DNA from: Lonicera japonica | Taxonomy: Eukaryota; Streptophyta; Magnoliopsida; Dipsacales; Caprifoliaceae | Direction of reading: 5' to 3' | Assembly: GCA_021464415.1 (NCBI GenBank) | Contig: CM038467.1 | Span: forward strand, 9,255,411-9,319,410 | Length of the DNA stretch: 64,000 nt | Part shown: piece after piece, positions 23,206 to 34,375 of the stretch | How positions within the stretch are numbered: position 1 is the stretch's first letter | Layout: each line of letters opens with the position of its first letter | Translations under genes and position numbers: made by a program | The notes under the pieces: model-generated | What the model was told of the DNA's origin: nothing | The model's database searches: none | What the model saw: only the letters and a program-made list of their open reading frames with translations

Positions 23206-23351
23206 TTACATTTTCAAGAATTTTTGTTTATATTTTGTGTGAATATTGCAGGCAAAACAAAGACCTCGAACCGATGCAGGATGATGTGGATGAGCTAAAT
23301 TTTCGCGTCAAAGGCGCCAGCCAACGTGCTCGCCGTTTGCTTGGCAAGTAG
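21323..23351 (+). CDS. SNAP33: SNAP25-type Qb+Qc SNARE (SNAP33 family)
   Basis: Five coding exons join in frame: 21323-21763, 22387-22480, 22644-22774, 23068-23165 and 23252-23351 (287 aa; Arabidopsis SNAP33 is about 300). The N-terminal part is Ser/Thr-rich with two NPF motifs (12-14, 46-48). The Qb SNARE helix spans about 85-150 with the zero-layer Gln in LHHQGEQI (about Q127). A linker with FSKTWKPKKTR follows. The Qc helix is near 225-287 with a zero-layer Gln about residue 256 (EIDKQNKDL), ending RARRLLGK. No transmembrane segment is present, as in the family. Plant SNAP33 pairs with Qa syntaxins (KNOLLE, PEN1/SYP121) and R-SNAREs for plasma-membrane and cell-plate fusion. The final intron is only 86 bp and starts with a microsatellite. 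Confidence 0.93.
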
Positions 23352-23927
23352 AATCACTGCTGTTACTATTGGTTGCCCTTTTGAATTTACATAAACCTAT
23401 GGATTAATTTTTGTAGTCTTTCAATTTTGTATTCTCCTAATTTGATTTATGGTTCTTCTCACCACCATTTGTATACAGTAAGAATGTGAGGGCAGTAGCT
23501 TATTTATAATAGTCATTTTATAAAACTAGTTTGTTTTTGTGCACGTGCGTTGCATTAGATTTTAGTACTCGATAAAAGTTATTAAATTCATTAATAAAAT
23601 AATAACAAATAAACAAAACATAATATCAAGTGTAAAATTCAATTGATAATTATAAGAATATCATTGAACCGATCAACTGTAAATGTTGTGGATACATGAT
23701 AAAAATTTGTCGCATTGAATTTTTTTTTTACATAAGTGGCCAAGTGGACTTTTTTCCTTTTTTGTCAAAAGTAGACACTTGATTAGATATATATGAGAGT
23801 AATATATTGTTACTAAGTTTTTAGAATGGCTAGATAGTTAATTCTAGGTTATGTATAATACCAAACAATAATATAACACTTATATAAATAATAGGTATAT
23901 AGTCCAATGCAGACATGCCCCACACGG

Positions 23928-24039
23928 ACTGGTTTGAAAATTTGACTACGTAGGGGGGCTTGTTTGTAATGGCATAGAAAGTCACTGGTTTGAAAATTTG
24001 ACTACGTAAGGGGGTTTGTTTGTAATGGCATAAAAAGTC
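23928..24039. repeat. 56-bp tandem duplication
   Basis: Two adjacent copies (23928-23983, 23984-24039) begin ACTGGTTTGAAAATTTGACT and end ATGGCATA(G/A)AAAGTC with about four differences. No function is visible. Confidence 0.85.
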
Positions 24040-24117
24040 AAAGGTTGATGATGTAATAACAGAAAAGCTGTTGGGCAAGGGTAGAGGGGCCTATAAGCGA
24101 CAAGCTTTATAAGTTTA

Positions 24118-24731
24118 GGGGATGGTGTTTGTAATTAGTGGATGAAGATTTGGTGGTTTCTTATAATCTCATAAATATTTTTTTTGGTTAAATTTTTTTG
24201 AATATTAAGATTTAAGTGTTTTAATATTAATTTGCTTCTTAAATTGTTAACATATTTGTTTGTTGGTTATTATTTATTAATGTTGATTTACTTCTTAGAT
24301 TGTTAAATATTAATGTTGATATTTGCTTTTAGGTGTTTATTAATATATTTCTTTGTTGGTTATTATTTATTAATGTTGATTTGTTTATTAGATTGTTAAA
24401 TATTGATAATAAATTTTGTTGGGATGGTGTTTGTAATTAGTGGATGAAGATTTGGGGTTTCTTATAATCTCATAGGGTTTTTTTTTGGGGGGGTTAAATT
24501 TTTTTGAATATTAAGATTTAAGTTTTTAATATTGATTTGCTTCTTAAATTGTTATTATATTTGTTTGTTGGTTATTATTTATTAATATTTATTTGCTTCT
24601 TAGATTGTTAAATATTAATATTAATGTTGATATTTGCTTTTAGATGTTTATTAATATATTTGTTTGTTGGTTATTATTTATTAATGTTGATTTGTTTATT
24701 AGATTGTTAAATATTGATAATAAATTTTGTT
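24118..24731. repeat. 303-bp tandem duplication in AT-rich intergenic DNA
   Basis: Copy 1 (24118-24420) and copy 2 (24421-24731) both begin GGGATGGTGTTTGTAATT and end GATAATAAATTTTGTT. Each also contains internal iterations of TTGTTGGTTATTATTTATTA. Just beyond, CTGAACAAAGTTCCTGATTC (about 24,867) resembles a phrase often seen in plant transposon ends, so the block may belong to a decayed element. Confidence 0.8.
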
Positions 24732-25833
24732 ATTGAGGTTGATTTGCTTATTAGATTATTATTTGATAAGTTAATATTGAAATTAATATATTTATTTTTT
24801 GGTTATTGTGATTGATTCAATATTGGCTTAGAAAATTTTTAAACAATTTTTTTTTTTGGCCCCATCTGAACAAAGTTCCTGATTCCGTCACTAATCTAAT
24901 GATGTATAAAATGAATGTTTTACCATAGTGCCAAATAATAATATAACACTCGTATAAATAATAAATTATATAACAGGAAAATATTAAAATGCTTAAAAAA
25001 AAACTTAACGTAAATGTTTTACTAAGTCAAAGTTACAATATATTCATTTTTTTAGTTTAAACATTAAACATAATTATAAATAAACAAATAAGTTTTAGAA
25101 TATATAAATTAATAATGCAAATTTAATTTATAATGTTAAAAGCAATCAAGTAAAGTGAAGTTTAATACATATAAGAATTCACGTTAAACGTTTTGTAATT
25201 TTAATACAAGTTTGTTATGAAGTTATAACAGTCATATACAAAACACCTAATTCAAAACAAACTCTAACTTGTTTGATTATTTTAACCATATATATATATA
25301 TATAGTATATATATAAAACATACAGATGTAACCAACATTTCATTCTATGCTTTGAAGTTGTTGATTGCATATTGCACTATTTCTCTCCCTTTTCTCTTGT
25401 TTGCTGCCATTGGATTTTTTCATACTTTCTTTTTCATTAGAATGTGAAAGTGTTACTCCCTTAGTCAAATCTAGGGTCTCGTTATCTTTTTTAGTATTTC
25501 TCAAATTAAAAAAAATATTTATAAAAATAAACTATAAAATATGGTCTTGTTATCTTTTTTTAATACGTTTCAAATTAAAATTTTCATTTATGAAAATAAA
25601 CTATAAAATAGTATGATGCACCGAAGTTAGCTTCATTGACTAATACTTTATGATATTTCCTCTCCTCTTTAGACGAAGGATAGTTACGAAACTTAATTAC
25701 ATTTTACATTAATTTTGACTTGCAAACAAGGATTATATACCCCACCAATATCAATATTATGAATATTCATGTTTCTTATTAGAAGAATGTGACCAACTAA
25801 TTTAATGGTTAATGCATCTGTCTTACATTAAAA

Positions 25834-26126
25834 CTCCGTTTGATAATAACATGGAAAAAAAAATAACAACATTTGATTTAAGTAATAAATTGAGTTATGT
25901 AATGATATACTCTCCATCTCATACTCATTTTATGAGTAGACGTCCTCCTACATCTTTCATAATTTTTTTGTGAAATTTTTTTGTTCATCAATTGGCAAAG
26001 AAAATTTCTTCATGAAAAAACTAACAAAGTAAGAAGACATTCTCATATGTTTCAACTTATTTTCCAACTTCTCACAAAAATCAATTATTTTTATTTTCTT
26101 TTTCTATATTGTTATCAAACAGATCT
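25834..26126. mobile_element. MITE of a dispersed family with CTCCGTTTGATAA / TTGTTATCAAACAGA ends
   Basis: The left end CTCCGTTTGATAATAACAT and right end TTGTTATCAAACAGATC are inverted. The interior shares the order of motifs (TACTCTC.ATTTCAT..TCATTTT, TTCATGAAA, AAGTAAGA, CACAAAAA) with copies near 11.4-11.7 kb, 37.6-37.7 kb and 63.2-63.4 kb. No coding. The superfamily is unsure (hAT-like). Confidence 0.6.
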
Positions 26127-26131
26127 TAGGA

Positions 26132-27491
26132 GTTTTTTTTTGTTTTTTTTTTTTTTTGATATTATACTTTCTCTTAAGGAAGTTATTCATTGCCAGGTGC
26201 GTTGAATTGCTAACAAAAATGGAGATCGAATTTATTAAAATTATTTTTGATCACCTATACAGGCAGATGTACAGCCTGGTTTACAAACAAAATTTAATAC
26301 GTTGAATTTATTTGGTGTTGTAAATAAAAGAAAATATTTACTTTGATAAAAGTTTTTTTACATTATGATACAAATTTATTTAGAAAAAAATACCATTAAA
26401 TAAAAATTAATTTATTTATCGGAAGATCTTGTATTCAAGTTTCTTTTAGTTCAAATACTTTTAGACCAACAACAAACTCAGCTATGCGACCAAATATGAA
26501 TCTCACATATAATCTAATGTTAAGAACCACAATTAACTAAAAAAAAATAAAAAATGAAAATTAAACATTTGATTTGACCTTTTGTAGTAATAATAATAGG
26601 ATGATAATTAGTAAATAATAGGAGTAGAATGGTAAGAATGAATTCCTTGTCTGGTGGCAGATCTTCTCAAATGCCAAGCCTTAGCTTTAGCATTAAATGA
26701 GCGAGCAGTCGAGCACCACACCAACCAAGCCATTAATGGCTATTTAATTAATTAAGAGCTTTGAATCCTCCTCACACACTTTTCAAACTTGAGACACGTA
26801 CATGCATGCAACCAGCCTTTTTCTCCTGGCCTAAGCTCTAAGCAAATAGTACCTGCTGCCAAAATTCCAATGGTCCCAAGCAAGCATGTTTACTCGATCG
26901 ATCTACTAGCTAATACATACTCCTTTAATTTGCCAACAGTAATTATTGGACCCCCTTTCCTCCATCTTTTTGGTACCATATATATATAGCATGCAAAAGC
27001 CTTCCCCCCCCCTCGACCGATCTGCACCTAGCTAGCATTTATTTACTTCTACCTTTTCATTATATATATTATTCTTCTCTCTCTCTCCCCCATATGTATA
27101 TATGTCGACTTACATGGCTGAATTAATAGTTTAAATAATATATGATAATATTATTTTGAATAGACTTTACATGTACAATAAACAATATACTTTTTAATAC
27201 TTCATTTATACTATAAATTTTAAAATTTAATTTAGTTCATGTATTATTATCATATAAATTTATATATATATATATATATCCTAAATTCATTGCATTCAAT
27301 TTTCCCAATTCCCCTACCACAACCCTACCCGGCTACCCCCACCCCCACCCCACAAATATACAGTCCATCTTCACTCTAACTTAAATCATTCTTCTTTTGT
27401 TCTTTTTGCTACTAGAAAACAAAACACCATTCCTCTTCCCCTCCAAAACTGTTCTTTTTGTTCCCCTTTTTCTACTTCAAAACAGTCTGCA
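26132..27491 (+). promoter_or_regulatory. Upstream region of the CLE gene
   Basis: No coding gene is seen. Notable are an RY-type CATGCATG at 26801-26808, several AT microsatellites (about 26,978-26,988, 27,060-27,070, 27,259-27,280) and a C-rich stretch at 27,325-27,350. CACAAATATACAG at about 27,351-27,363 is a weak TATA candidate, which would place transcription start near 27,390. Confidence 0.3.
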
Positions 27492-27797
27492 ATGAAGAAG
27501 AATTCCTCAGCCATCCTTTTCTTCTTCTTCTTCTTCTTCTTCTTCTTCTTCCTCTTCATCATTGCGGCGACAAAGAAGACAGAATCCACTGCCATTATTA
27601 CTCATAACCATAATCATCATCCTCATCATCAAGGCCACTACAACCACCATTTTAATTGCCGTAGAGATTCAATCTCCTCCAAAAGCCCGCGCTGGCTCGG
27701 GAATCCACCGCCACCTTCACCGGCAGACGAGATTGACCCAAGATTCGGCGTGGACAAACGACTCGTTCCCAGTGGGCCCAACCCACTCCATAATTGA
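27492..27797 (+). CDS. CLE: CLE peptide precursor (CLE9/10-type mature peptide)
   Basis: A single-exon gene for 101 aa. Residues 1-26 form a signal peptide: MKKNSSAIL, an uninterrupted Phe run, then LFIIAA. The variable middle is rich in His, Ser and Pro. The C terminus is IDPRFGVDKRLVPSGPNPLHN, in which RLVPSGPNPLHN is a complete 12-residue CLE motif, preceded by the usual KR-type processing context and directly followed by TGA. CLE peptides are secreted, proline-hydroxylated and arabinosylated ligands of CLV1/BAM/HSL-type receptor kinases that control stem-cell, vascular or stomatal lineages; this dodecapeptide sequence is the one I recall for Arabidopsis CLE9/CLE10. The first ATG is used. 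The Phe core is encoded by a (TTC)n microsatellite, which is unusual. Confidence 0.95.
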   Translation: MKKNSSAILFFFFFFFFFFFLFIIAATKKTESTAIITHNHNHHPHHQGHYNHHFNCRRDSISSKSPRWLGNPPPPSPADEIDPRFGVDKRLVPSGPNPLHN

Positions 27798-28288
27798 GGA
27801 GTTAGAAGATTAATTAATTAGCTAATGCATCCATCTCCTTTAATTTGTTGTATATTTGCTCTCTTATCTCTGTTCTTGTAGTGATTTAGTTAGTCATCGT
27901 TCTAGCTAGTAGCCAACAAACATCTCCATATCATTCTACTAGTAGCCAACAAACATCTCCATTTCTAATGCTTATTTTTTCTTTATTATTGTTTTGTTCC
28001 TTTTGTTATTTTCATTTTTTTTAGGTATCTTATATATATATTCGAAATTGAGGTTCATGGGCTATTGGGTATCTCAAGAGAAACACATGAGGAGAGCCTT
28101 AAATTAAAGTTGTAGGTTGAGGAACAAGAATTTAAGTCAATTCAATGCAATATATATATGAGCTTTTTTTCTTGGAGGAATACAAACACTACATGAAGTT
28201 TTTTCTTTGTCAATGCCATGCCATGTACGGTGTACCCGCATTCCCCCTCATTTTTTACTCTCACTTTCTAGCTCAACTAATCCTTGGG

Positions 28289-28290
<2 letters not shown>

Positions 28291-28321
<31 letters not shown>
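28291..28321. repeat. (TC)n microsatellite
   Basis: About 15 uninterrupted TC units within the AT-rich intergenic DNA downstream of the CLE gene. Confidence 0.95.
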
Positions 28322-28322
<1 letters not shown>

Positions 28323-28699
28323 AAGAAGATATATAAGTGATTTGGTGCATGCTGCCATATGTGCAGAAAAGCATAGGTACTAGTCTTCTCTCCGGTGCAT
28401 GGTGAGTTAATATTGTGTTGTGTCAAGTTACCATCAAAGTATATATGCATACATACTCAAAAACATTTGGCTTATCTAAAAAGGCATACAAGAAAATTGG
28501 AAAGAGAGAATATTCACTACACCTATAAATGTACTTAGTTTCATCCACATGCAATCTCACTATCTATTGACTCTAATTTATATATGCCTTAACTTATTTT
28601 TTAATTTCTTATATAAATTAATTTTTTTTTCTCTTATTTTTTTTTTGTTACTATCAAATATAACTTAAATCAATGAATAGCTAGAGATTAGTTAAAATC

Positions 28700-29715
28700 A
28701 TTACCAATGATATACACCGCACCGTACCAAAATACTGGTATTGCCATGGTATTCCTGTACCATACTATTACCAATTGTACTATTATGCCAAATATAAAAA
28801 TATTACCAATTTACCATAATATTTACCAATAACATTTAGATTAAGCGTCAAAATTCGAGCTAACCAAAGTTTCACTTTCACACTAATTTAAGGTTTCACA
28901 CCCTTACTCACAAACATGCCGCCCCTTCTCTCTCTTCTGTGGCACTGCCACCACCACGGCCCTATACAATATCAAATTTCAATCATTTCTTCCGCTCCTC
29001 CCTTTCTAGTTCTACTAGACCCATTTCAAGGCTCTTCTCCATTTGAGTTAATTATCTCTCTCTTATTCATATTCGTTCTTTCATTCATCATACATTTATA
29101 CGTATCAACTGTTTGCGCTATTTCTTATTATTCACTTTCATTTTTTTCTTTATTTCTTCTTCTTCTTTAACTATGTTTTACACATCCATAATGATAAATT
29201 AGCAGTTTGCAATGGCTAAATAAATAACATATCCACCAATCCTTCAGCTTCCTTTAATCAATTAAAGGCTGGTCGTATTAAATTTCAAATATCAAATATT
29301 TATCTTCATTTGTTATTTTTTTGCTTTAAACTTCAATCTATCAAATATTTATCTTCATTTTTTTCTAATCATATTAAACTTCAATCATTCGACTTCGAAG
29401 TATTTGATAGATGTGTATGTGTTAATTATAATTTATAATGAAATAATATTTATACATGGTTTAGTGTTCTTGGAACAAGCGACTGCCACAACTTAATTAA
29501 AGATAAATAAAAATAACTTAATTGTTTTATTTTAGTCAAAAATGATCACTTTTGACTATTCAGTTTCAATTTATTTTGTTTAAGGATTGTTTTTTGTTAA
29601 TGTATCGTACCATACCGATATTTTGGTATACCGAACTTTGGTATACAAAAAATTTGATATGGCAATGCTAATAGATTTCGGTGTACCAAATTTTTGATAT
29701 GGTACAAGTTTTAGA
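28700..29715. repeat. Diverged inverted-repeat element with ACCGTACCAAAAT-type ends (tentative)
   Basis: The left block (28,710-28,820: CACCGCACCGTACCAAAATA, TATTGCCATGGTATTC) and right block (29,600-29,710: GTATCGTACCATACC, ATGGCAATGCTAATAG) share a vocabulary of GGTACC/GGTATACC words in inverted order. Divergence is high and no target duplication is visible. The open frame at 28,916-29,170 inside is T-rich and looks like chance. Confidence 0.35.
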
Positions 29716-29734
29716 AACTTCAAATTCTTTAATT

Positions 29735-31360
29735 GGCTTTCTTAGCTAAACAAGCTTGGAGAATTATTCAAGGTCCTTCGTCGTTGTGGGCCCGTGTTGT
29801 TAAAGCTAGATACTTCCCTGATTCTGCTTTCTCGCTTGGTAGTCGTCCGTCCTTCCTGGGTGTGGAACGGCCTTATTGAGGATAACGAACCGCTTAACAA
29901 AAGACTAATTTGGCTCGCGTGATTCTGTTGATATTTGGGACTCCAATTGGGTTCCTTTCTTACATCCCTAATTTCAGTGTGTCTATTCCTAAGCCTATTA
30001 ATTTGTCCATTTCTAAAGTTTCATTGCTCATTGATTCAACTTCTGGTAAATGGAACTCTCAGCTGCTTTTTTTTTTTCATCTATTTTCGTGGGAAAAGGT
30101 CAAAGCCATAAAAAAGCAAACTAGTTTCAGCTTGGTTCATGAAGAGGATAAATTGGTTTGGTCAGCTGTTCCCAATGGCATGTACTCTGTAAAGTTTGGG
30201 AACGTGGAAGCTATTATAACTGTGGATCTGGTATCCAACTCGCCATCTTCTTCGAGCACTGTTCACAGGTGGGTATTGAATTGTTTATGGAAATTGGATG
30301 TTCCTCCCAAAATTAGACATTTTTGGTGGAAAGTTTTTCACAATGCCTTAGCATCCCGAGAGAATCTCTTTGCTTGCAAGCGTGCTCCTTCCCTGGCTTT
30401 CCGTCTTTGTGAAGCTGAAGTAGAATCAATCAAACATATTCTTTTCCGCTGTTCTTGGACAAGGGACGTTTGGAAGCAAGGTAATCCTGAAGATTGGATT
30501 GATTTTAATTGTGTTAATGCTGTGAATTGGTTTTCTAATTTACTCGGGCATTTCTCTTCCATTAATGAAGCTGCCATTATGTTTTCTCCAATTACTGCTT
30601 TGGGTTGGGTCCACTTGGCTTGCTTGTAACGATTGGATTTTTAATGGGAGTACTCCAAATGCGGTCGGATCAGTTTACTCAGCTGTGAGTTGCTCCTTCG
30701 AATTTTTAGAGGCCCTTTCTTCAGGTAGAGCTGATTGTCTGTTCCGTTAGTGCCTCTGTGTCTTCTGTTGGGACTCTCTGGCTGATGGTTCTTTCAAAAT
30801 TAATTGCAATGCAGCAGTCTCCAATTCTTCTGTAGCTGTGGCATGTGTTATTCCTGATGGGTCGGATCAGCTTATAGACTTCTTTGGTAAGAGAGTTTAT
30901 GTTTCTTCTGTTCCTGCTGCCGAAGCCTCCGCGATTAGGGAAGCGATGATTTTTTGCTTGAAGGCTAGTATCTTGAAAGTGGTTAAGGCAAGAGTGATTG
31001 TACCAACGTTATCTCGTGGTGCAAGTTTGGTGGTGTTATTCCTCCTTGGGATATTGGATCCATATTTACATCGTCTCTTTTTGATGTTCGGTTCAAGTCT
31101 TATTTAACATTTTTAGGAGATCCAGCTAATGCCATTGCGGACTTTGTTGCTAGAGTAGGTTTGTTAGGCGGTGGGTTTTCTAGGCCTACCATTTTTGATA
31201 CAGTTTTTGAGCTGTGTATTAAGGATTGTTCTTAGTTGTGTTTCGGTGGCCTTCGGACATTTTTTTCTATCAATTTTCCCTCTTCTGGCGTACTTTGAAT
31301 AACTAATTCCTTACGCCCTTCTGTAGAGGGACCTACCAACTTTTAAAGTTTTTTTTCCTT
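29735..31360 (+). mobile_element. 5'-truncated L1-type LINE, C-terminal ORF2 remnant (zf-RVT and RNase H-like)
   Basis: In shifting + frames the sequence reads [18 protein letters not shown] and [10 protein letters not shown]. It then reads KLDVPPKIRHFWWKVFHNAL (zf-RVT linker) with ESIKHILFRCSWTRDVW, and later FKINCNAAVSNSSVAVACVI plus AEASAIREAM (RNase H-like domain), ending near ADFVARVGLLGG. Frameshifts and stops occur between these blocks; the longest open piece is 29,910-30,629. No endonuclease or RT core remains. A T-rich 3' tail (31,260-31,360) fits a LINE 3' UTR. This is a dead copy. Confidence 0.85.
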
Positions 31361-31800
31361 TTTGGTTAAAACAGTTTATTACAATTTCAAATCAAAAGTT
31401 CAATATTAACCCAACACTAACTCGAGGAATTTAGACTCAACTCTCAACTCCAATAGTTGCCGTTAGAAAATGTATTTAGCCGTCAATCTGGACGCCCGGA
31501 GGATTCCCTCACCAAAGTTGCCAACCCTCCGGGGTAATTATACTCGAGTACCTAAAGACAATTTGACCTAACAAGTAAGAGCTAAATCCCAAATCCCTTC
31601 TATATTACTAAATCCAAAATTCATTTTTACTCTGGAACAATTGCATCTAAACACATTATTTTTTTTCTTTGCAAATTTGTGTTTTTGTCACTCACTGATT
31701 ATTAAAGTATTATTACAAGTATTAAGGTAGAGCCCATAAATACTGACGTACAGATATTGATAGACCACTTGAGAAAGTAGAAGCTACTACACCATGGCAA

Positions 31801-31926
31801 GCACATAAAAGAGTAGGAATCTAATTGAAAATTGGTACTGCATAAATTTATGTATTTTTATGCGCACATAAAAGAGTAGGAATCTAATTGAAAATTGGTA
31901 CTGCATAAATTTATGTATTTTTATGC
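31801..31926. repeat. Near-perfect 63-bp tandem duplication
   Basis: Two adjacent copies (31801-31863 and 31864-31926) start GCACATAAAAGAGTAGGAAT and are identical to the last base or two. The low divergence implies recent origin. It lies just beyond the possible 3' end of the ISD11 transcription unit. Confidence 0.95.
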
Positions 31927-31939
31927 TCTTGAATGTTAA

Positions 31940-34096
31940 AAATGTTACACAAGTAGAAGAAGCTCTATGTTTACAAACCGATGCAGACCTAGCGTGTGCA
32001 TTACATCAATTATTGTCTTGAGGAATTCCCATCTCCTTCGCTGTGAATTTGCAGGAAAATAAGCTCCGTCATTTCTGTAATATACAATTGGGAAAAACAA
32101 TGAAATTCCAGTGCACAAGAGGAAAACAAATTGATAAATGTAAAGAATAAGAATTCGCATATGAGTTATAAACTTATTAACGATGCAAAAGAGTTACTTC
32201 AAACATTCTAGCAGGAATCACAAGATAAAAATGGTTAAAACATTTTGGTTTTTGCCTACTTTACAATCTGTTTTGTGCTTCTAGTTGATGTGTGTTAATC
32301 CAGCGTATCTTCTAAAAAGGAAACGTAGAATCATATCTACTTCTGCTAATGACCTAAGCTGTATCGAAGTTAATCAAGAGAGTAAATCCACAAATCCCTC
32401 ATTTCAATATTGTAGATATTTTGAAATCCAATTACCTAATTACCAGTTTATTTGACTACTACCAAATATAAGCCCTTCTTCACAAGGACTGTACCTCATC
32501 AAAGAAAAACACTGACACCACTCACCACTAAACACAGTTGGCACCAAAAGAATAATATGAAAACCATGTCTACATGACAGACCAATGATATCTAATAATA
32601 GTAATAGCAGTAACTAATTTGAGTTAAATTAACATGAAAACTATCTTACCTACAAATTTCATGCAATTCATACAGAAGTCAACATGACCCATGTAGGCAT
32701 TTAAGGCACTTGACTGATAATCGAGACGGCTCCTAGCCTTGAATAAGATCCATACACCAGAGGTTTCATACTTTATATGCGCAGCAGATAAAGTTGGCAT
32801 TCTTTGGGTGTGAACCAAAACCAATCTTACCTAATTCACGGGAAGCTTTGGTGAATGGTATGTGTACAGGCCATACCTAGCCCAGTGCACAGTGCATTCG
32901 GGGCAGACTTAGTTTGAATGCTATTCGGGGTCACCTACACTGTTTCCCATCTTCTGCCATGCAGGTATGTATGAAGTTCAGTGGAATCCTTGATATATCT
33001 GATATATGTATTCATATATGTTGGTTCCTATAATAATAACATATATCATATGCTGAAACTTCTGTATAGCATCAATTACGGAGTTTAAACCTTAGCCCAA
33101 ATCTCCCCCAAGCACCCAAGAGAAAAAACAAAAACAAAATAAGAATACCCAAACAAAATAAAGGTACCTTAAAGTAACAATCATACAATGAATATGAAAA
33201 CCCAATGGCCTGAATACAAGTGTACACAAGTACAAAAACAGGAAAAGAGAAAAAGAACACAAAATCAAAATCAAAATCAAAATAACAAATCATCACTAGT
33301 ATAGGCAGATAGAGAATACTTCCGAGTTTATAGATGACCCTGGGTGGAAGGTATCATCGATGCACTATGATCCCTTCAGCACAAGGCAACCTTTGTACAG
33401 AATTATGTCTGCTAGATGACCCTAGTGTGTGTACAATAACATCTGTGGTGGCCATTGCCGATCAACACAACCAACTGCCAACCGATCAATAGAATAGCTA
33501 AATATTCTGAACTTAATTAGGCTACGTTTGACGCGCAGAATAAGAGAGTGGGACAGGATAACTTTATCCTATCCCATGTTTGGTGTTATGATTGGATATT
33601 CAAACGGATTATTTATCCTAATAAAGGTTCTTATCACACTGAGAGAGGGTGGGATTTGTTAATCCTGTCCGGATGGGCCTATCTGACTCTCTAATCCGGA
33701 ACGTCAAACACGACCTAAAAATATGAAAAATACTCAAAACCAAGGTTTGCCAAGGGCATAACCTGGGCAGTGTGAGGATTAATAAGGTAACCTAAAAGGC
33801 TTACAAGGCCCGAATTAAAAAGAAGAATTGATAAAAGAAATATAAGTCAGGTAGAAAGAAAACCAAGAAAACCTAATAATAATATGCGTGTGGTTTTTAA
33901 CATGTATCCTAAGGCCAATCATAACCACAGCGGTAAAAATTTGGGGGGACATAGCGCAGAAGGAAAAAGGGGATACATGTAAATATGTAATCAAGCTTCG
34001 ACGAAGAATTGTCTAACAGCGGAACCAAAACCATCAATTAGAGTGAAGAAAAGCTATGCATAGATACCTATTCAAAATTGGGGCCTGTAAAATGAA
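31940..34096 (-). other. Region downstream of ISD11: possible spliced 3' UTR, otherwise no gene
   Basis: Read on the minus strand, the ISD11 stop is followed by AATTTTGAATAG/GTATCTATG, a plausible donor at about 34,065. Further downstream, islands that look more like exon than intron occur at about 32,830-32,640 (followed by TTTG/GTAAGATAG) and about 32,080-31,945. None has a convincing coding frame. They could be 3' UTR exons of ISD11 or of a separate non-coding RNA. The rest is AT-rich intron-like sequence plus the MITE at 33,520-33,715. Confidence 0.3.
33520..33715. mobile_element. Tourist-like MITE (about 196 bp)
   Basis: The ends are GGCTACGTTTGACGC and GCGT-type inverse ...AACGTCAAACACGACC, flanked by TTA (left) and TAA (right), the preferred TWA target of PIF/Harbinger elements. 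The interior has inverted CCTATCCCA/TGGGAT-type segments. No coding. Confidence 0.65.
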
Positions 34097-34375
34097 TCAA
34101 TGATCGATCTCCATGATGCTTTTGACTTTAGGAGCATAGAGGGAATAGACAACAGACTGCCTTTTAGCGACCTGAAGCTGAGAGATGCCGTCGGAGAAAG
34201 CGGCGGATATAGAGGAGGGATCGGAGAGGCATTTGTTGTGGCGAAAGGCGTCGATGGTACGACGCTTGGTGTACTCTTTGATGTTGTAGTCGCTGAATTG
34301 ACGGGCTGTTTTCAGGAGTGAACGGAACAGCGATAAGATTTCTCTGCGAGAAGGGGGTGGCACTACAGAAGCCAT
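34097..34375 (-). CDS. ISD11: LYR-motif protein ISD11/LYRM4, mitochondrial Fe-S cluster assembly
   Basis: Minus-strand single coding exon for 92 aa: MASVVPPPSRREILSLFR, then KTARQFSDYNIKEYTKRRT, then VAKRQSVVYSLYAPKVKSIM, ending EIDH. The LYR motif appears as LFR in ILSLFRSLL, followed by the conserved arginines and the F of the LYRM family. The length is close to the usual plant ISD11 (about 85-95 aa). ISD11 binds and stabilises the cysteine desulfurase NFS1 together with acyl-carrier protein in the mitochondrial matrix, supplying sulfur for Fe-S clusters on ISCU with frataxin. I chose the internal ATG (34375) because the family begins there; an in-frame upstream ATG (34462) would add 29 non-conserved residues. 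The downstream UTR may be spliced. Confidence 0.93.
   Translation of the reverse strand: MASVVPPPSRREILSLFRSLLKTARQFSDYNIKEYTKRRTIDAFRHNKCLSDPSSISAAFSDGISQLQVAKRQSVVYSLYAPKVKSIMEIDH

Noticed and set aside
27386..27595. Minus-strand frame with a poly-Lys run
   Set aside because: Antisense of the TTC repeat in the CLE gene.
28916..29170. 84-codon frame with hydrophobic segments resembling a small membrane protein
   Set aside because: T-rich composition alone gives Phe/Leu/Ile runs; no conserved motif, and it sits in a decayed repeat.
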